The position numbers and the translations under genes were made by a program. A stretch of 40,037 nt of DNA from JAUVKA01 sp964465145. Its GTDB lineage: Bacteria > Bacteroidota > Bacteroidia > Bacteroidales > UBA12481. The stretch covers positions 1-40,037 of the forward strand of contig CAYXJR010000039.1 in NCBI GenBank assembly GCA_964465145.1, written 5' to 3'. Under the pieces are notes generated by a model. It was given only the letters and a program-made list of their open reading frames with translations, searched no databases and was not told the DNA's origin. Shown one piece after another: positions 33,527 to 39,991 of this stretch (the first letter of the stretch is position 1; each line of letters opens with the position of its first letter).

Positions 33527-34012
33527 TTACAATTCTCTTTCCCACCTTAGCTTTTTCCCAAAGCCAAGCCGGTTGTCTGTGAATTTGATGCTTTCAATGT
33601 CCAATACCCAAAGGTTTGTTTTCATGAGGATGGCGTAGGGGAAGCGGGAGAGATAGGCCCTCCGGGCCTGTTGCCCCTGCCTTCGCAGGGGTAAACTCGT
33701 GTTGCGTGTTGCGTGTTGCGTGTTGTCCTGCGTCTTCCGTCTTCCGTCTTGTGTCTTGCTCACCGTTCCGGTAAGCTGCACTCCGCGAATCATCCCCACC
33801 ACCTTCGTTTCCAGCACTATCCCTCCGGAAACCACCTGGTTATCCTGCATTTCCTGGCCGTGGCGGGTGTCGTTGTCGGTGGTGAATACCAGGGCTTTTT
33901 CGTCTTCCATGAAGGCATAGAAGCAATGGGATGCCCAGGGGATGTTATCCCTGCTGGTTGCAAGGGTCAGCACGTGGTGCTTTTTAAGGAATTTGATTAT
34001 CCGGGGATCCAT
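33527..34012 (-). CDS. YhbP/UPF0306-family (pyridoxamine-phosphate-oxidase-like) protein with repeat insert
   Basis: A 161-residue protein with the split-barrel, flavin-binding-like fold of the PNPOx superfamily. Residues MDPRIIKFLKKHHVLTLATS, MIRGVQLTGTV and the closing IKFTDNRLGFGKKLRW match the E. coli YhbP family pattern as I recall it. Its biochemical role is unknown. Residues about 86-114 (KTQDGRRKTQDNTQHATRNT, then SLPLRRQGQ) have no counterpart in YhbP. They are encoded by heptanucleotide arrays and one copy of the 32-bp palindromic element. After the insert the family sequence resumes in frame (ARRAYLSRFPYA), so the gene may still be functional. Confidence 0.82.
   Translation of the reverse strand: MDPRIIKFLKKHHVLTLATSRDNIPWASHCFYAFMEDEKALVFTTDNDTRHGQEMQDNQVVSGGIVLETKVVGMIRGVQLTGTVSKTQDGRRKTQDNTQHATRNTSLPLRRQGQQARRAYLSRFPYAILMKTNLWVLDIESIKFTDNRLGFGKKLRWEREL
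33673..33758 (-). repeat. 32-bp element plus heptad arrays (CGTGTTG, CGTCTTC) inside the YhbP-family gene
   Basis: The 32-bp element (33673-33704, one mismatch to the 17216 copies) runs into four CGTGTTG units (33698-33725), a TCCTG interruption, then CGTCTTC, CGTCTTC, CGTCTTG, TGTCTTG (33731-33758). The element is read here in a different frame (LPLRRQGQ) from that used in the lipoprotein (QQEFTPAKAGA). Confidence 0.85.
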
Positions 34013-34048
34013 TACTGCAGAATTAATGTGAAAAATTTCACTTTTCTG

Positions 34049-35440
34049 CTAAATATTGAAAGCTTTTCTAATTTCTTCAACATAATCCAGCTTCTCCCAG
34101 CCGAAAAATTCAACTTCTTTTTCAGATGCGGGGGCACCGTTATTACCACCAATTTTCACCATGGCCTTATAGGGATCCCTGCCGAAATGACCGTAAGAAG
34201 CCGTAGGGCCGTAAATAGGATTCTTGAGGCCGAATCTTTCGATGATGGCGTATGGGCGGAGGTCGAAGATGGAAGTTACTTTTTGGGCAATGATAGAGTC
34301 AACCCCTGCATTGCCAAGGGGTCCCGGATCTCCGCTGTGCTCCGTCCGGGATGACATCAATTGCGATTTTTCGTCAACAAGGTCATTCCCGCGAAAGCGG
34401 GAACCTTTAGTAGCACCACCAATGCCGATTTTAGCCGTTCCGAAAGTATTCACAAATACGCTCACCGGTTCGGCGACGCCGATGGCGTAGGCTAGTTGTA
34501 CTTCCACTTCGTCGGCTACTCCTGCGGCTACTAAATTTTTTGCTATGTGCCTTGCAGCATAGGCAGCCGACCTGTCTACTTTTGAGGGATCCTTTCCGGA
34601 GAAGGCACCTCCCCCGTGCGGGGCTTTGCCTCCGTAAGTATCAACCACTATCTTTCTGCCTGTCAGGCCGGTATCACCGTGCGGCCCGCCGATCACGAAT
34701 TTCCCCGTTGGGTTAACCAACAACCTGCAACCTGCAACCTGCAACCTGCAACCTGAGACAAAATCAGCAAGCAGCTGCTTCATGTTCCCATTAAGCTTCT
34801 CGCTTAGCCTTGGCAACAAAATAGTGAGGATATCCTCCCTGATTTTGTCGAGGCTCACATCTTCATCATGTTGAGTTGATACGACTATGGTGTCTATGCG
34901 GTTGATGGTATTGTCGTCGTTGTATTCGAGTGTGACCTGCGATTTGGAATCGGGCCTGAGGTAGGGCATTACATTTACTTCCCTCCTGATCTCTGCAAGC
35001 TCCATCAGTATGCGGTGTGAAAGTTCTATGGTAACCGGCATATAGCTGTCGGTTTCCCTGCTGGCATAGCCAAACATCATCCCCTGGTCGCCTGCCCCCT
35101 GGTCTTCTGGTTTTTCCCTGTTCACCCCCTGGAAAATATCCGGCGACTGCTCATGGATGGCAGAGAGCACCCCGCAGGAGTTATATTCGAACTGGTAATC
35201 TGATTTTGTGTATCCGATTTTTTTTATCACCTCACGCACAACCGACTGTACCTCAACGTATCCGGTGGTGCGCACCTCCCCGGCAACAACCACCAGGCCG
35301 GTAGTCACCAATGTTTCCACAGCCACTTTCGACTCAGCATCCTGGCGCAGGAACTCATCGAGCAATGCATCTGATATCTGATCGGCCACCTTATCAGGAT
35401 GGCCTTCACTAACCGACTCACTTGTAAACAGGTAGGACAT
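34049..35440 (-). CDS. metK: S-adenosylmethionine synthase with two repeat-derived insertions
   Basis: A 463-residue cytosolic enzyme making S-adenosylmethionine from ATP and methionine. Signatures: LFTSESVSEGHPDKVADQIS at the N-terminus, GAGDQGMMFGYA (115-126), GGPHGDTGLTGRKIVVDTYG and the phosphate loop GGGAFSGKDPSKVDRSAAYA. It is 30-80 residues longer than usual. Residues about 227-241 (VSGCRLQVAGCRLLV, before NPTGKFVIGGP) come from five CAACCTG heptads. Residues about 340-379 (TKGSRFRGNDLVDEKSQLMS, then SRTEHSGDPGPLGNAG) come from a REP doublet. Both inserts keep the frame and sit between conserved blocks, so the enzyme is probably active. No strong promoter box is seen. Confidence 0.95.
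   Translation of the reverse strand: MSYLFTSESVSEGHPDKVADQISDALLDEFLRQDAESKVAVETLVTTGLVVVAGEVRTTGYVEVQSVVREVIKKIGYTKSDYQFEYNSCGVLSAIHEQSPDIFQGVNREKPEDQGAGDQGMMFGYASRETDSYMPVTIELSHRILMELAEIRREVNVMPYLRPDSKSQVTLEYNDDNTINRIDTIVVSTQHDEDVSLDKIREDILTILLPRLSEKLNGNMKQLLADFVSGCRLQVAGCRLLVNPTGKFVIGGPHGDTGLTGRKIVVDTYGGKAPHGGGAFSGKDPSKVDRSAAYAARHIAKNLVAAGVADEVEVQLAYAIGVAEPVSVFVNTFGTAKIGIGGATKGSRFRGNDLVDEKSQLMSSRTEHSGDPGPLGNAGVDSIIAQKVTSIFDLRPYAIIERFGLKNPIYGPTASYGHFGRDPYKAMVKIGGNNGAPASEKEVEFFGWEKLDYVEEIRKAFNI
34321..34408. repeat. REP-like inverted doublet inside metK
   Basis: A left palindromic unit (TCCCGGATC ... GTCCGGGATGAC, 34322-34355), a 27-bp linker with TTGCGATTTTTCGTCAACAA, and a right hairpin TTCCCGC-GAAA-GCGGGAA (34386-34403). 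Hairpin orientation, linker length and linker bases (GCGAT..TTCGTCA) match the doublet at 32547-32616. It is translated in frame as the second MetK insert. Confidence 0.82.
34721..34755. repeat. Heptanucleotide array (CAACCTG), five perfect units, inside metK
   Basis: Five identical CAACCTG units, encoding GCRLQVAGCRL on the minus strand. Because 7 is not a multiple of 3, only copy-number changes in steps of three units keep metK in frame. Confidence 0.88.
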
Positions 35441-35586
35441 TTTATATTTCTAATTTAGAATGAGTCTGCGAAGATAGGGAAAAATAGGGAAAAAAGAAAA
35501 TGGGGAATTAGCTCGGCTGCGCCTCGCTGTTAATTAAGTGTATTAGGTACATTAGGTTTTTTTCTAAACATATTAACCCTTTTCAA

Positions 35587-35676
35587 CCAACATCCAACAT
35601 CTAATATCCTCTTTATCTGTCATCCGTTATCTGTCATCCGTTATCTGTCATCCGTTATCTGTCATCCGTTATCCGT
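35587..35676. repeat. Heptanucleotide arrays (CCAACAT; TATCTGT/CATCCGT)
   Basis: CCAACAT twice and CTAATAT, then from 35614 nine units alternating TATCTGT and CATCCGT (four full 14-bp pairs) and ending TATCCGT. This is the longest regular array in the window. Confidence 0.9.
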
Positions 35677-35773
35677 TTCCGATAAATCGGAACTGTCGCT
35701 GCGCTCCAGCATCCGGGAGCAAAGCGAAGCCACGATAAATCTCCTTGAAAGCCTTTTAAACGATATATCTTTC

Positions 35774-35781
35774 TACATTTG
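35774..35781 (+). promoter_or_regulatory. Candidate -7 box for the outer-membrane barrel gene
   Basis: TACATTTG matches TAnnTTTG and lies 29 nt before the ATG at 35811. No good -33 TTTG at the expected spacing. Confidence 0.5.
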
Positions 35782-35810
35782 TTTAACAATTAACTAAAAT
35801 TTATATCACT

Positions 35811-36467
35811 ATGAAAAGGCTCATTTATTCATTTTCACTGTTAATGATATTTGCCGCCCCCGGAATATTTGCGCAGGATTATAATAGTAATGAAGAAAGT
35901 AAAATTGAATACATTATAAACCTCGGGGTTTTTGAGCCCGGTAATGATTATGATGATATCAACTTCAGTAACGGCGTTGGATTAAATATTGGTGTATTGG
36001 CCGAGAGGAAGCTGAACAGTTCATTCAACCTTGGGATTCATCTCGGGTATGCTGGTACAAAAGGGACTGGAATTTCTCATACTTGGGGTGAGGGTTTTGA
36101 TTATAATGTTGCTATTTTCGACCTTACATTGCAGGCCAGGTTCAAGCTTGCCAATGGGAAAATAATGGATGAGATGTCAGCAATCAAACCATATGTAATA
36201 GCAGGATTCGGAGGAGCTATGATAAGTAATTACGGGCTAAGCAACTTCGAGGGGGAGTTTGATAATTTCTTTGCCAGCCCCAAAATAAATGCAGGGATTG
36301 GCCTGGAATATGAAATAAATCCCGTGCTGTGCATTGGCCTGCAAATCGAAGCAATCACCTTCTTTAACGATAAAATTGACGGGCATTCTCCTGATATTGA
36401 AGCCAATAAAAGCAATGACCTGTACGGCGCATTCTCTGAAACAATCAGGATCAAACTGGGGAGATAG
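35811..36467 (+). CDS. Outer-membrane beta-barrel domain protein
   Basis: A 218-residue exported protein with signal peptide MKRLIYSFSLLMIFAAPGIF (cleavage after AQ). The mature part is a small OmpA-like/porin-family barrel: GVGLNIGVLAERKLNSSFNL, GIHLGYAGTKGTGIS, LTLQARFKLANGKI, AIKPYVIAGFGGAMISNYGL, INAGIGLEYEINPVLCIGLQ. The final strand (TIRIKLGR) lacks a terminal aromatic. Such proteins are common in Bacteroidota and their roles are mostly unknown. It stands alone, downstream of a repeat block and upstream of an assembly gap. Confidence 0.85.
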   Translation: MKRLIYSFSLLMIFAAPGIFAQDYNSNEESKIEYIINLGVFEPGNDYDDINFSNGVGLNIGVLAERKLNSSFNLGIHLGYAGTKGTGISHTWGEGFDYNVAIFDLTLQARFKLANGKIMDEMSAIKPYVIAGFGGAMISNYGLSNFEGEFDNFFASPKINAGIGLEYEINPVLCIGLQIEAITFFNDKIDGHSPDIEANKSNDLYGAFSETIRIKLGR

Positions 36468-36528
36468 GGCAATCTGCTCGCCTGGCGGCTCACGTGTATT
36501 CTGCTTCGCTGCGCTCACTGGTATTTTT

Positions 36529-36628
36529 NNNNNNNNNNNNNNNNNNNNNNNNNNNNNNNNNNNNNNNNNNNNNNNNNNNNNNNNNNNNNNNNNNNNNNNN
36601 NNNNNNNNNNNNNNNNNNNNNNNNNNNN
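36529..36628. other. Assembly gap (100 N)
   Basis: Exactly 100 unresolved bases between the barrel gene and the UpxY-type gene, entered from GC-rich repeat-like sequence (CTTCGCTGCGCTCACTGG). Anything from a short repeat to a larger segment may be missing. Confidence 0.95.
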
Positions 36629-36728
36629 TTCGAGTAAAATAATTACTCAATTTATATACATTTATTTCGTTATTTCAAAATATAAATCGTAATATAGCAG
36701 AACTAAACTCATAACCACCGGGTAGGTA

Positions 36729-37271
36729 ATGATAAATTTCGACAGATCATATCACTGGTACGCCCTGTACACTAAAAGCCGCAGGGAGAAGGAGGTTGAG
36801 CGCGATCTTACCGAGGATGGCTATGAGGTTTATCTGCCAACCATCCGACGTTTACGCGTTTGGTCGGACCGAAAAAAGTGGGTTGATCAGCCTCTTTTCA
36901 GCGGATATGTTTTCGTGAAAGTCAGCAATAAGGAATATTACCGGGTTCTGCAGCACCCCGGGGTGGTTAAGTATGTTGGCTTCGGAGGGGAAGCCGCCAG
37001 GATCCGGGAGTGGCAGATCGAAGCGGTAAAACGGGCCCTTGGCCTGAACCTCGACATGGAGGCCACCACCGATCATTTCAAACAAGGCCAGGAGGTGGAG
37101 ATCAGCGCCGGCCCTATGAGCGGCCTACGCGGAGAGATAATAAGAATAGCAAGCAAGAAGCAACTTTTATTGAGGATAAGTAATATTGGGTATTCGCTTC
37201 TGGTAAAAATTCCGGCAGCGTATTTAGAAACAGGGACTGGCACAAGGCCAGTCCGTACGGTAGTCGTCTAG
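36729..37271 (+). CDS. UpxY-type NusG paralog (transcription antiterminator)
   Basis: A 180-residue NusG-family protein. The NGN domain is at about 8-110 (WYALYTKSRREKEVERDL, YEVYLPTIRRLRVWSDRKKW, PLFSGYVFVKVSNKEYYRVL, HPGVVKYVGFGGEAARI) and the KOW segment follows (FKQGQEVEISAGPMSGLRGE, SLLVKIPAAYLE). UpxY proteins in Bacteroides act as antiterminators of capsular polysaccharide operons and are encoded first in them, so genes beyond the window probably form such a locus. The last ~15 residues (ETGTGTRPVRTVVV) are encoded by a palindromic repeat, suggesting that the natural end was replaced by an insertion. Confidence 0.9.
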   Translation: MINFDRSYHWYALYTKSRREKEVERDLTEDGYEVYLPTIRRLRVWSDRKKWVDQPLFSGYVFVKVSNKEYYRVLQHPGVVKYVGFGGEAARIREWQIEAVKRALGLNLDMEATTDHFKQGQEVEISAGPMSGLRGEIIRIASKKQLLLRISNIGYSLLVKIPAAYLETGTGTRPVRTVVV

Positions 37272-37310
37272 GATCGATAATGCTTGTAGGGACGGGCCTT
37301 GTGCTCGTCC
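37234..37310. repeat. Inverted pair of GTAG-hairpin-type palindromes at the UpxY 3' end
   Basis: The first hairpin, GGACTGGC-ACAAG-GCCAGTCC (37234-37254), is inside the UpxY gene. The second, GTAG plus GGACGGGCC-TTGT-GCTCGTCC (37286-37310), is its near reverse complement. A 31-35 bp linker separates them. They point at each other, again a doublet arrangement. Confidence 0.7.
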
Positions 37311-37413
37311 ATGATGGCGCTAAGCTGCTGAAAAATAATATCTTAAGGGCCTTCTTGGTGCGGTTTTCGGACTGTGACTGAGGGGGCGAAGCCACGTCCG
37401 GCAGAGCCGGAAA

Positions 37414-37462
37414 GACCAAAGACGTAAGACCAAAGACGCAAGAAAACCTGCAACCTGCAACA
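37414..37462. repeat. Heptanucleotide arrays running into a start codon
   Basis: GACCAAA, GACGTAA, GACCAAA, GACGCAA (37414-37441), then GAAAACC and the units TGCAACC, TGCAACA (37449-37462). The next unit supplies the ATG of the following gene, so its ribosome-binding region consists of repeat DNA. Confidence 0.8.
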
Positions 37463-37989
37463 TGTTAAACACTCTCATAACTAGTAAAACCCGCCTCAAA
37501 CTCCTGCTCAAGTTCTTCCTTAACCCCATGTCGCGTGCTTATCTCCGTGGTTTGGCGGAGGAGTTCGGGGAGTCGTCAAATGCGATAAGGGTGGAGCTGA
37601 ACCGTTTCGAGGAGGCAGGATTGCTGGATTCGGAAGTGAGTGGCAATAAGAAGATTTTCAAAGCTAATACCCACCATCCGCTGTTCCTGGATATACAGAG
37701 CATAGTGAAAAAGACTATCGGCATCGACCAGATAGTCGATAAGGTGATCATGCATCTGGGAGAGGTGGATCAGGCCTATATAACCGGGGATTTTGCTCAG
37801 GGGAAAGACGGACAGACAGTTGATGTCCTGCTGGTTGGACAGGATATAAATACCGAGTATCTTGTTCAGTTAATCGCGAAAGCAGAAGAATTGATAAAAC
37901 GGCCCATACGCTACCTGATCCTTCACGATGGCGAAGCCAGGAAGTACCTTGAAAGAGTAGGGCATTTTTTGTTGATATGGAAGAAGTGA
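37462..37989 (+). CDS. Winged-helix protein with degenerate nucleotidyltransferase domain
   Basis: A 175-residue protein. The N-terminal half is a winged helix-turn-helix (LLLKFFLNPMSRAYLRGLAE, EFGESSNAIRVELNRFEEAG, LLDSEVSGNKKIFKAN). The C-terminal half resembles a minimal nucleotidyltransferase (MNT) fold: AYITGDFAQGKDGQTVDVLL corresponds to GSFARG...DIDLL, but Ser is replaced and one catalytic Asp appears lost, so enzymatic activity is doubtful. Proteins of this layout are often found beside UpxY genes in Bacteroidota polysaccharide loci, and a regulatory role is likely. It lies 190 nt downstream of the UpxY gene. No recognisable ribosome site is present; the preceding bases are heptad repeats. 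Confidence 0.82.
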   Translation: MLNTLITSKTRLKLLLKFFLNPMSRAYLRGLAEEFGESSNAIRVELNRFEEAGLLDSEVSGNKKIFKANTHHPLFLDIQSIVKKTIGIDQIVDKVIMHLGEVDQAYITGDFAQGKDGQTVDVLLVGQDINTEYLVQLIAKAEELIKRPIRYLILHDGEARKYLERVGHFLLIWKK

Positions 37990-37991
37990 AC

Positions 37992-38019
37992 CAGTTAACA
38001 GGGAACAGTTAACAGGGAC
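37992..38019. repeat. Heptanucleotide array (CAGTTAA/CAGGGAA)
   Basis: CAGTTAA, CAGGGAA, CAGTTAA, CAGGGAC: a 14-bp pair repeated twice, filling most of the 43-bp space between the winged-helix and SLC13 genes. Confidence 0.8.
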
Positions 38020-38032
38020 AAAAAAAAGTGAA

Positions 38033-39880
38033 ATGATTAGCTTCGACTCCATCCTCGTCATCATCGTCCTGGTCTTCATCCTGATCAGTCTGTACGATGA
38101 GATTATCGGGCCGGCATTCACCTTTGTGGTTGGGGTGATGGTTCTGACCTTTTTCGGGGTTATAACCCCCAAGGAGATGCTGGCTGGATTTGCCAATGAG
38201 CAGATCCTGGTGATCATCATTTTATTACTGGTGGGGGATGTGATACGGCGGACGAGTGTGATCGATGGGCTGTTCGACCGTATTTTCCGGGGGACAAATT
38301 CCAGGAAGGGCTTCCTGGCCAGGATGATGCTGCCGGTGATGGGCTTGTCGGCTTTCCTGAACAACACACCCCTGGTGGCCATCATGATGCCTTATGTGAT
38401 AGGATGGAGCAAGCGTCATAATATTGCAGCATCGAAATTCCTTATACCACTCTCCTACGCCGCCATTCTCGGCGGCTGTGCTACCCTCATAGGCACCAGC
38501 ACCAACCTGATTGTAAACGGACTGATATCCGATCAGCAGATCTTCCCCGGCATGAAAACCATGGGATTGTTCGAGTTCGCCTGGGTGGGTGTTCCGATGA
38601 TACTGATAGGGTTTGTATACCTGTATTTTTTCAGCAATAAGCTGCTGCCGGTACGAAAAGACCTGATTGATCATCTTACTTCCCACGAGCGCGAGTATAT
38701 GGTAGAGGCCATAGTGAAGAAAAAGAGTCCGCTCATTGGAAAAACCATCCCCGAATCAGGGATACTGGACCTTCCGGATCTGAGCCTGGCGGAGATCAAC
38801 AGGAACATGGCCGGTACGGGTTCTGTGATGAACAAGCCGGCTATTCGGATTAAGGAAGCTGGGAAGAAAGAGTGGGGGACGAGAATTGCCTCCACCAATC
38901 TCGACTACCGCTTTGAGCTTGGTGATGTTTTGGTGTTTACCGGTAATACCTCTGCCGTTTCCGAACTGGTAGATGTATACGATGGATTGACCCTGGCCGA
39001 GGTGGGTTTCTTTTTACATAACGAGCAGACCATAGTGGTGGAGGTAGTAGTGAGTCATAACAGCTCACTGGTATCACATACGGTGAAGGAATCGATGTTC
39101 CGCCGGCGTTTTGATTCTGTGGTCCTGGGCATCCACCGTAACGGTGAGAAGCTGGCCGACAAGACCGCCGATATCATACTGGAATCAGGTGATATTATAT
39201 TATTACTTGCCGGTCCGGGCTTCCCGACACGTGCGGAAGATACCAGTGATTTTTACCCCTTGCAAACTATACGCGAGATCCACAAGCCGGGTTTTCTGAA
39301 AGGGCTGACAATACTCGGTGGACTGGCGGCTGTTATCATACTATCGGTTCTGGGTATAGTAAAATTATTTATGGGGCTGGTGGCTTACCTGATGATCCTT
39401 CTGCTGACCAAGATCGCCGATCCCAAGAAGGTAGCCCGTAGTATCGACTACGACCTGGGCATGATAATCGTTATGGCCCTGGCTCTCGGTACGGCCATGG
39501 TCAAGACCGGCCTGGCCGATACGATTGCCTGGGGAGTGATCACCGCCATGAAGCCCCTGGGCCTTATTGGTATAATGACAGGCTTATACATTGTTACCGC
39601 CCTGCTGGCCGCCTATATCACCAACAAAGCAGCCGTAGCACTGATAATCCCCATAGCTCTCACTACGGCGATGAACCTGGGAGTCAACCCCGTACCTTTT
39701 GTACTATTAACAGCCTTCGCCTCAGCCGCCAACTTTATCACCCCCCACGGCTACCAGACGAATTTGATGGTTTACGGCCCCGGGGGATATAAGTTTAAAG
39801 ATTTTATGAAGATAGGCTGGCCGCTTACGGTGATCTACGCCGTTGTGGCCATCGGCGTACTTTATATAGTATATTTTTAA
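38033..39880 (+). CDS. SLC13/DASS-family permease with TrkA-C domains
   Basis: A 615-residue inner-membrane transporter of the divalent-anion:sodium symporter type. N-terminal helices (SILVIIVLVFILISLYDEII, FTFVVGVMVLTFFGVI) are followed by the first signature region SAFLNNTPLVAIMMPYVIGW and GGCATLIGTSTNLIVNGLI. A cytoplasmic insert at about 215-400 holds two TrkA-C (RCK_C) domains (FELGDVLVFTGNTSAVSELV, ILESGDIILLLAGPGF). The second helical half carries the matching signature AAYITNKAAVALIIPIALT and NFITPHGYQTNLMVYGPGGY. Such proteins transport sulfate or dicarboxylates. In Bacteroidota, homologs sit with sulfate-activation genes in polysaccharide loci, which fits the UpxY context, but the substrate cannot be read from the sequence. 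Confidence 0.92.
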   Translation: MISFDSILVIIVLVFILISLYDEIIGPAFTFVVGVMVLTFFGVITPKEMLAGFANEQILVIIILLLVGDVIRRTSVIDGLFDRIFRGTNSRKGFLARMMLPVMGLSAFLNNTPLVAIMMPYVIGWSKRHNIAASKFLIPLSYAAILGGCATLIGTSTNLIVNGLISDQQIFPGMKTMGLFEFAWVGVPMILIGFVYLYFFSNKLLPVRKDLIDHLTSHEREYMVEAIVKKKSPLIGKTIPESGILDLPDLSLAEINRNMAGTGSVMNKPAIRIKEAGKKEWGTRIASTNLDYRFELGDVLVFTGNTSAVSELVDVYDGLTLAEVGFFLHNEQTIVVEVVVSHNSSLVSHTVKESMFRRRFDSVVLGIHRNGEKLADKTADIILESGDIILLLAGPGFPTRAEDTSDFYPLQTIREIHKPGFLKGLTILGGLAAVIILSVLGIVKLFMGLVAYLMILLLTKIADPKKVARSIDYDLGMIIVMALALGTAMVKTGLADTIAWGVITAMKPLGLIGIMTGLYIVTALLAAYITNKAAVALIIPIALTTAMNLGVNPVPFVLLTAFASAANFITPHGYQTNLMVYGPGGYKFKDFMKIGWPLTVIYAVVAIGVLYIVYF

Positions 39881-39885
39881 CTCTT

Positions 39886-39936
39886 CAACTTTTTCCTTGA
39901 TGAAAAAGTTGAGCAAAAAATCAAAAAAAGAACGAA
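39886..39936. repeat. Second copy of the hairpin + GAACGAAGCTTC dispersed element
   Basis: Arms CAACTTTTT (39886-39894) and AAAAAGTTG (39903-39911), then an A-rich stretch and GAACGAAGCTTC. The layout parallels 29437-29493, whose arms are CTACCTTTTT/AAAAAGGTAG and whose tail is GAACAAAGCTTC. Located 6 nt after the SLC13 stop, it may also terminate transcription. Confidence 0.6.
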
Positions 39937-39991
39937 GCTTCCTGCACACCACCCAACGCTGGCCCGCCGTTCTTTTTGGGCCAACCCGCTT

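Larger units (their letters stand above)
35441..35810. other. 370-bp intergenic region dominated by repeats
   Basis: Between the divergent metK and barrel genes. It holds A/T-rich sequence near metK, heptad arrays at 35587-35676, a GC-rich stretch with GCTGCGCTCC/GGGAGCAAAGC-like words (about 35695-35735) that recurs loosely at 36500, and the promoter box of the barrel gene. I see no coding sequence or RNA gene. Confidence 0.7.

Noticed and set aside
33713..34354. 213-codon frame on the plus strand
   Set aside because: It is antisense to the YhbP-family gene and the metK end, begins in heptad repeats and shows no family features.
35587..35676. Possible CRISPR or iteron-type origin
   Set aside because: It is a contiguous 7/14-bp tandem array without spacers; similar arrays occur at a dozen other places, and no replication initiator gene is near.
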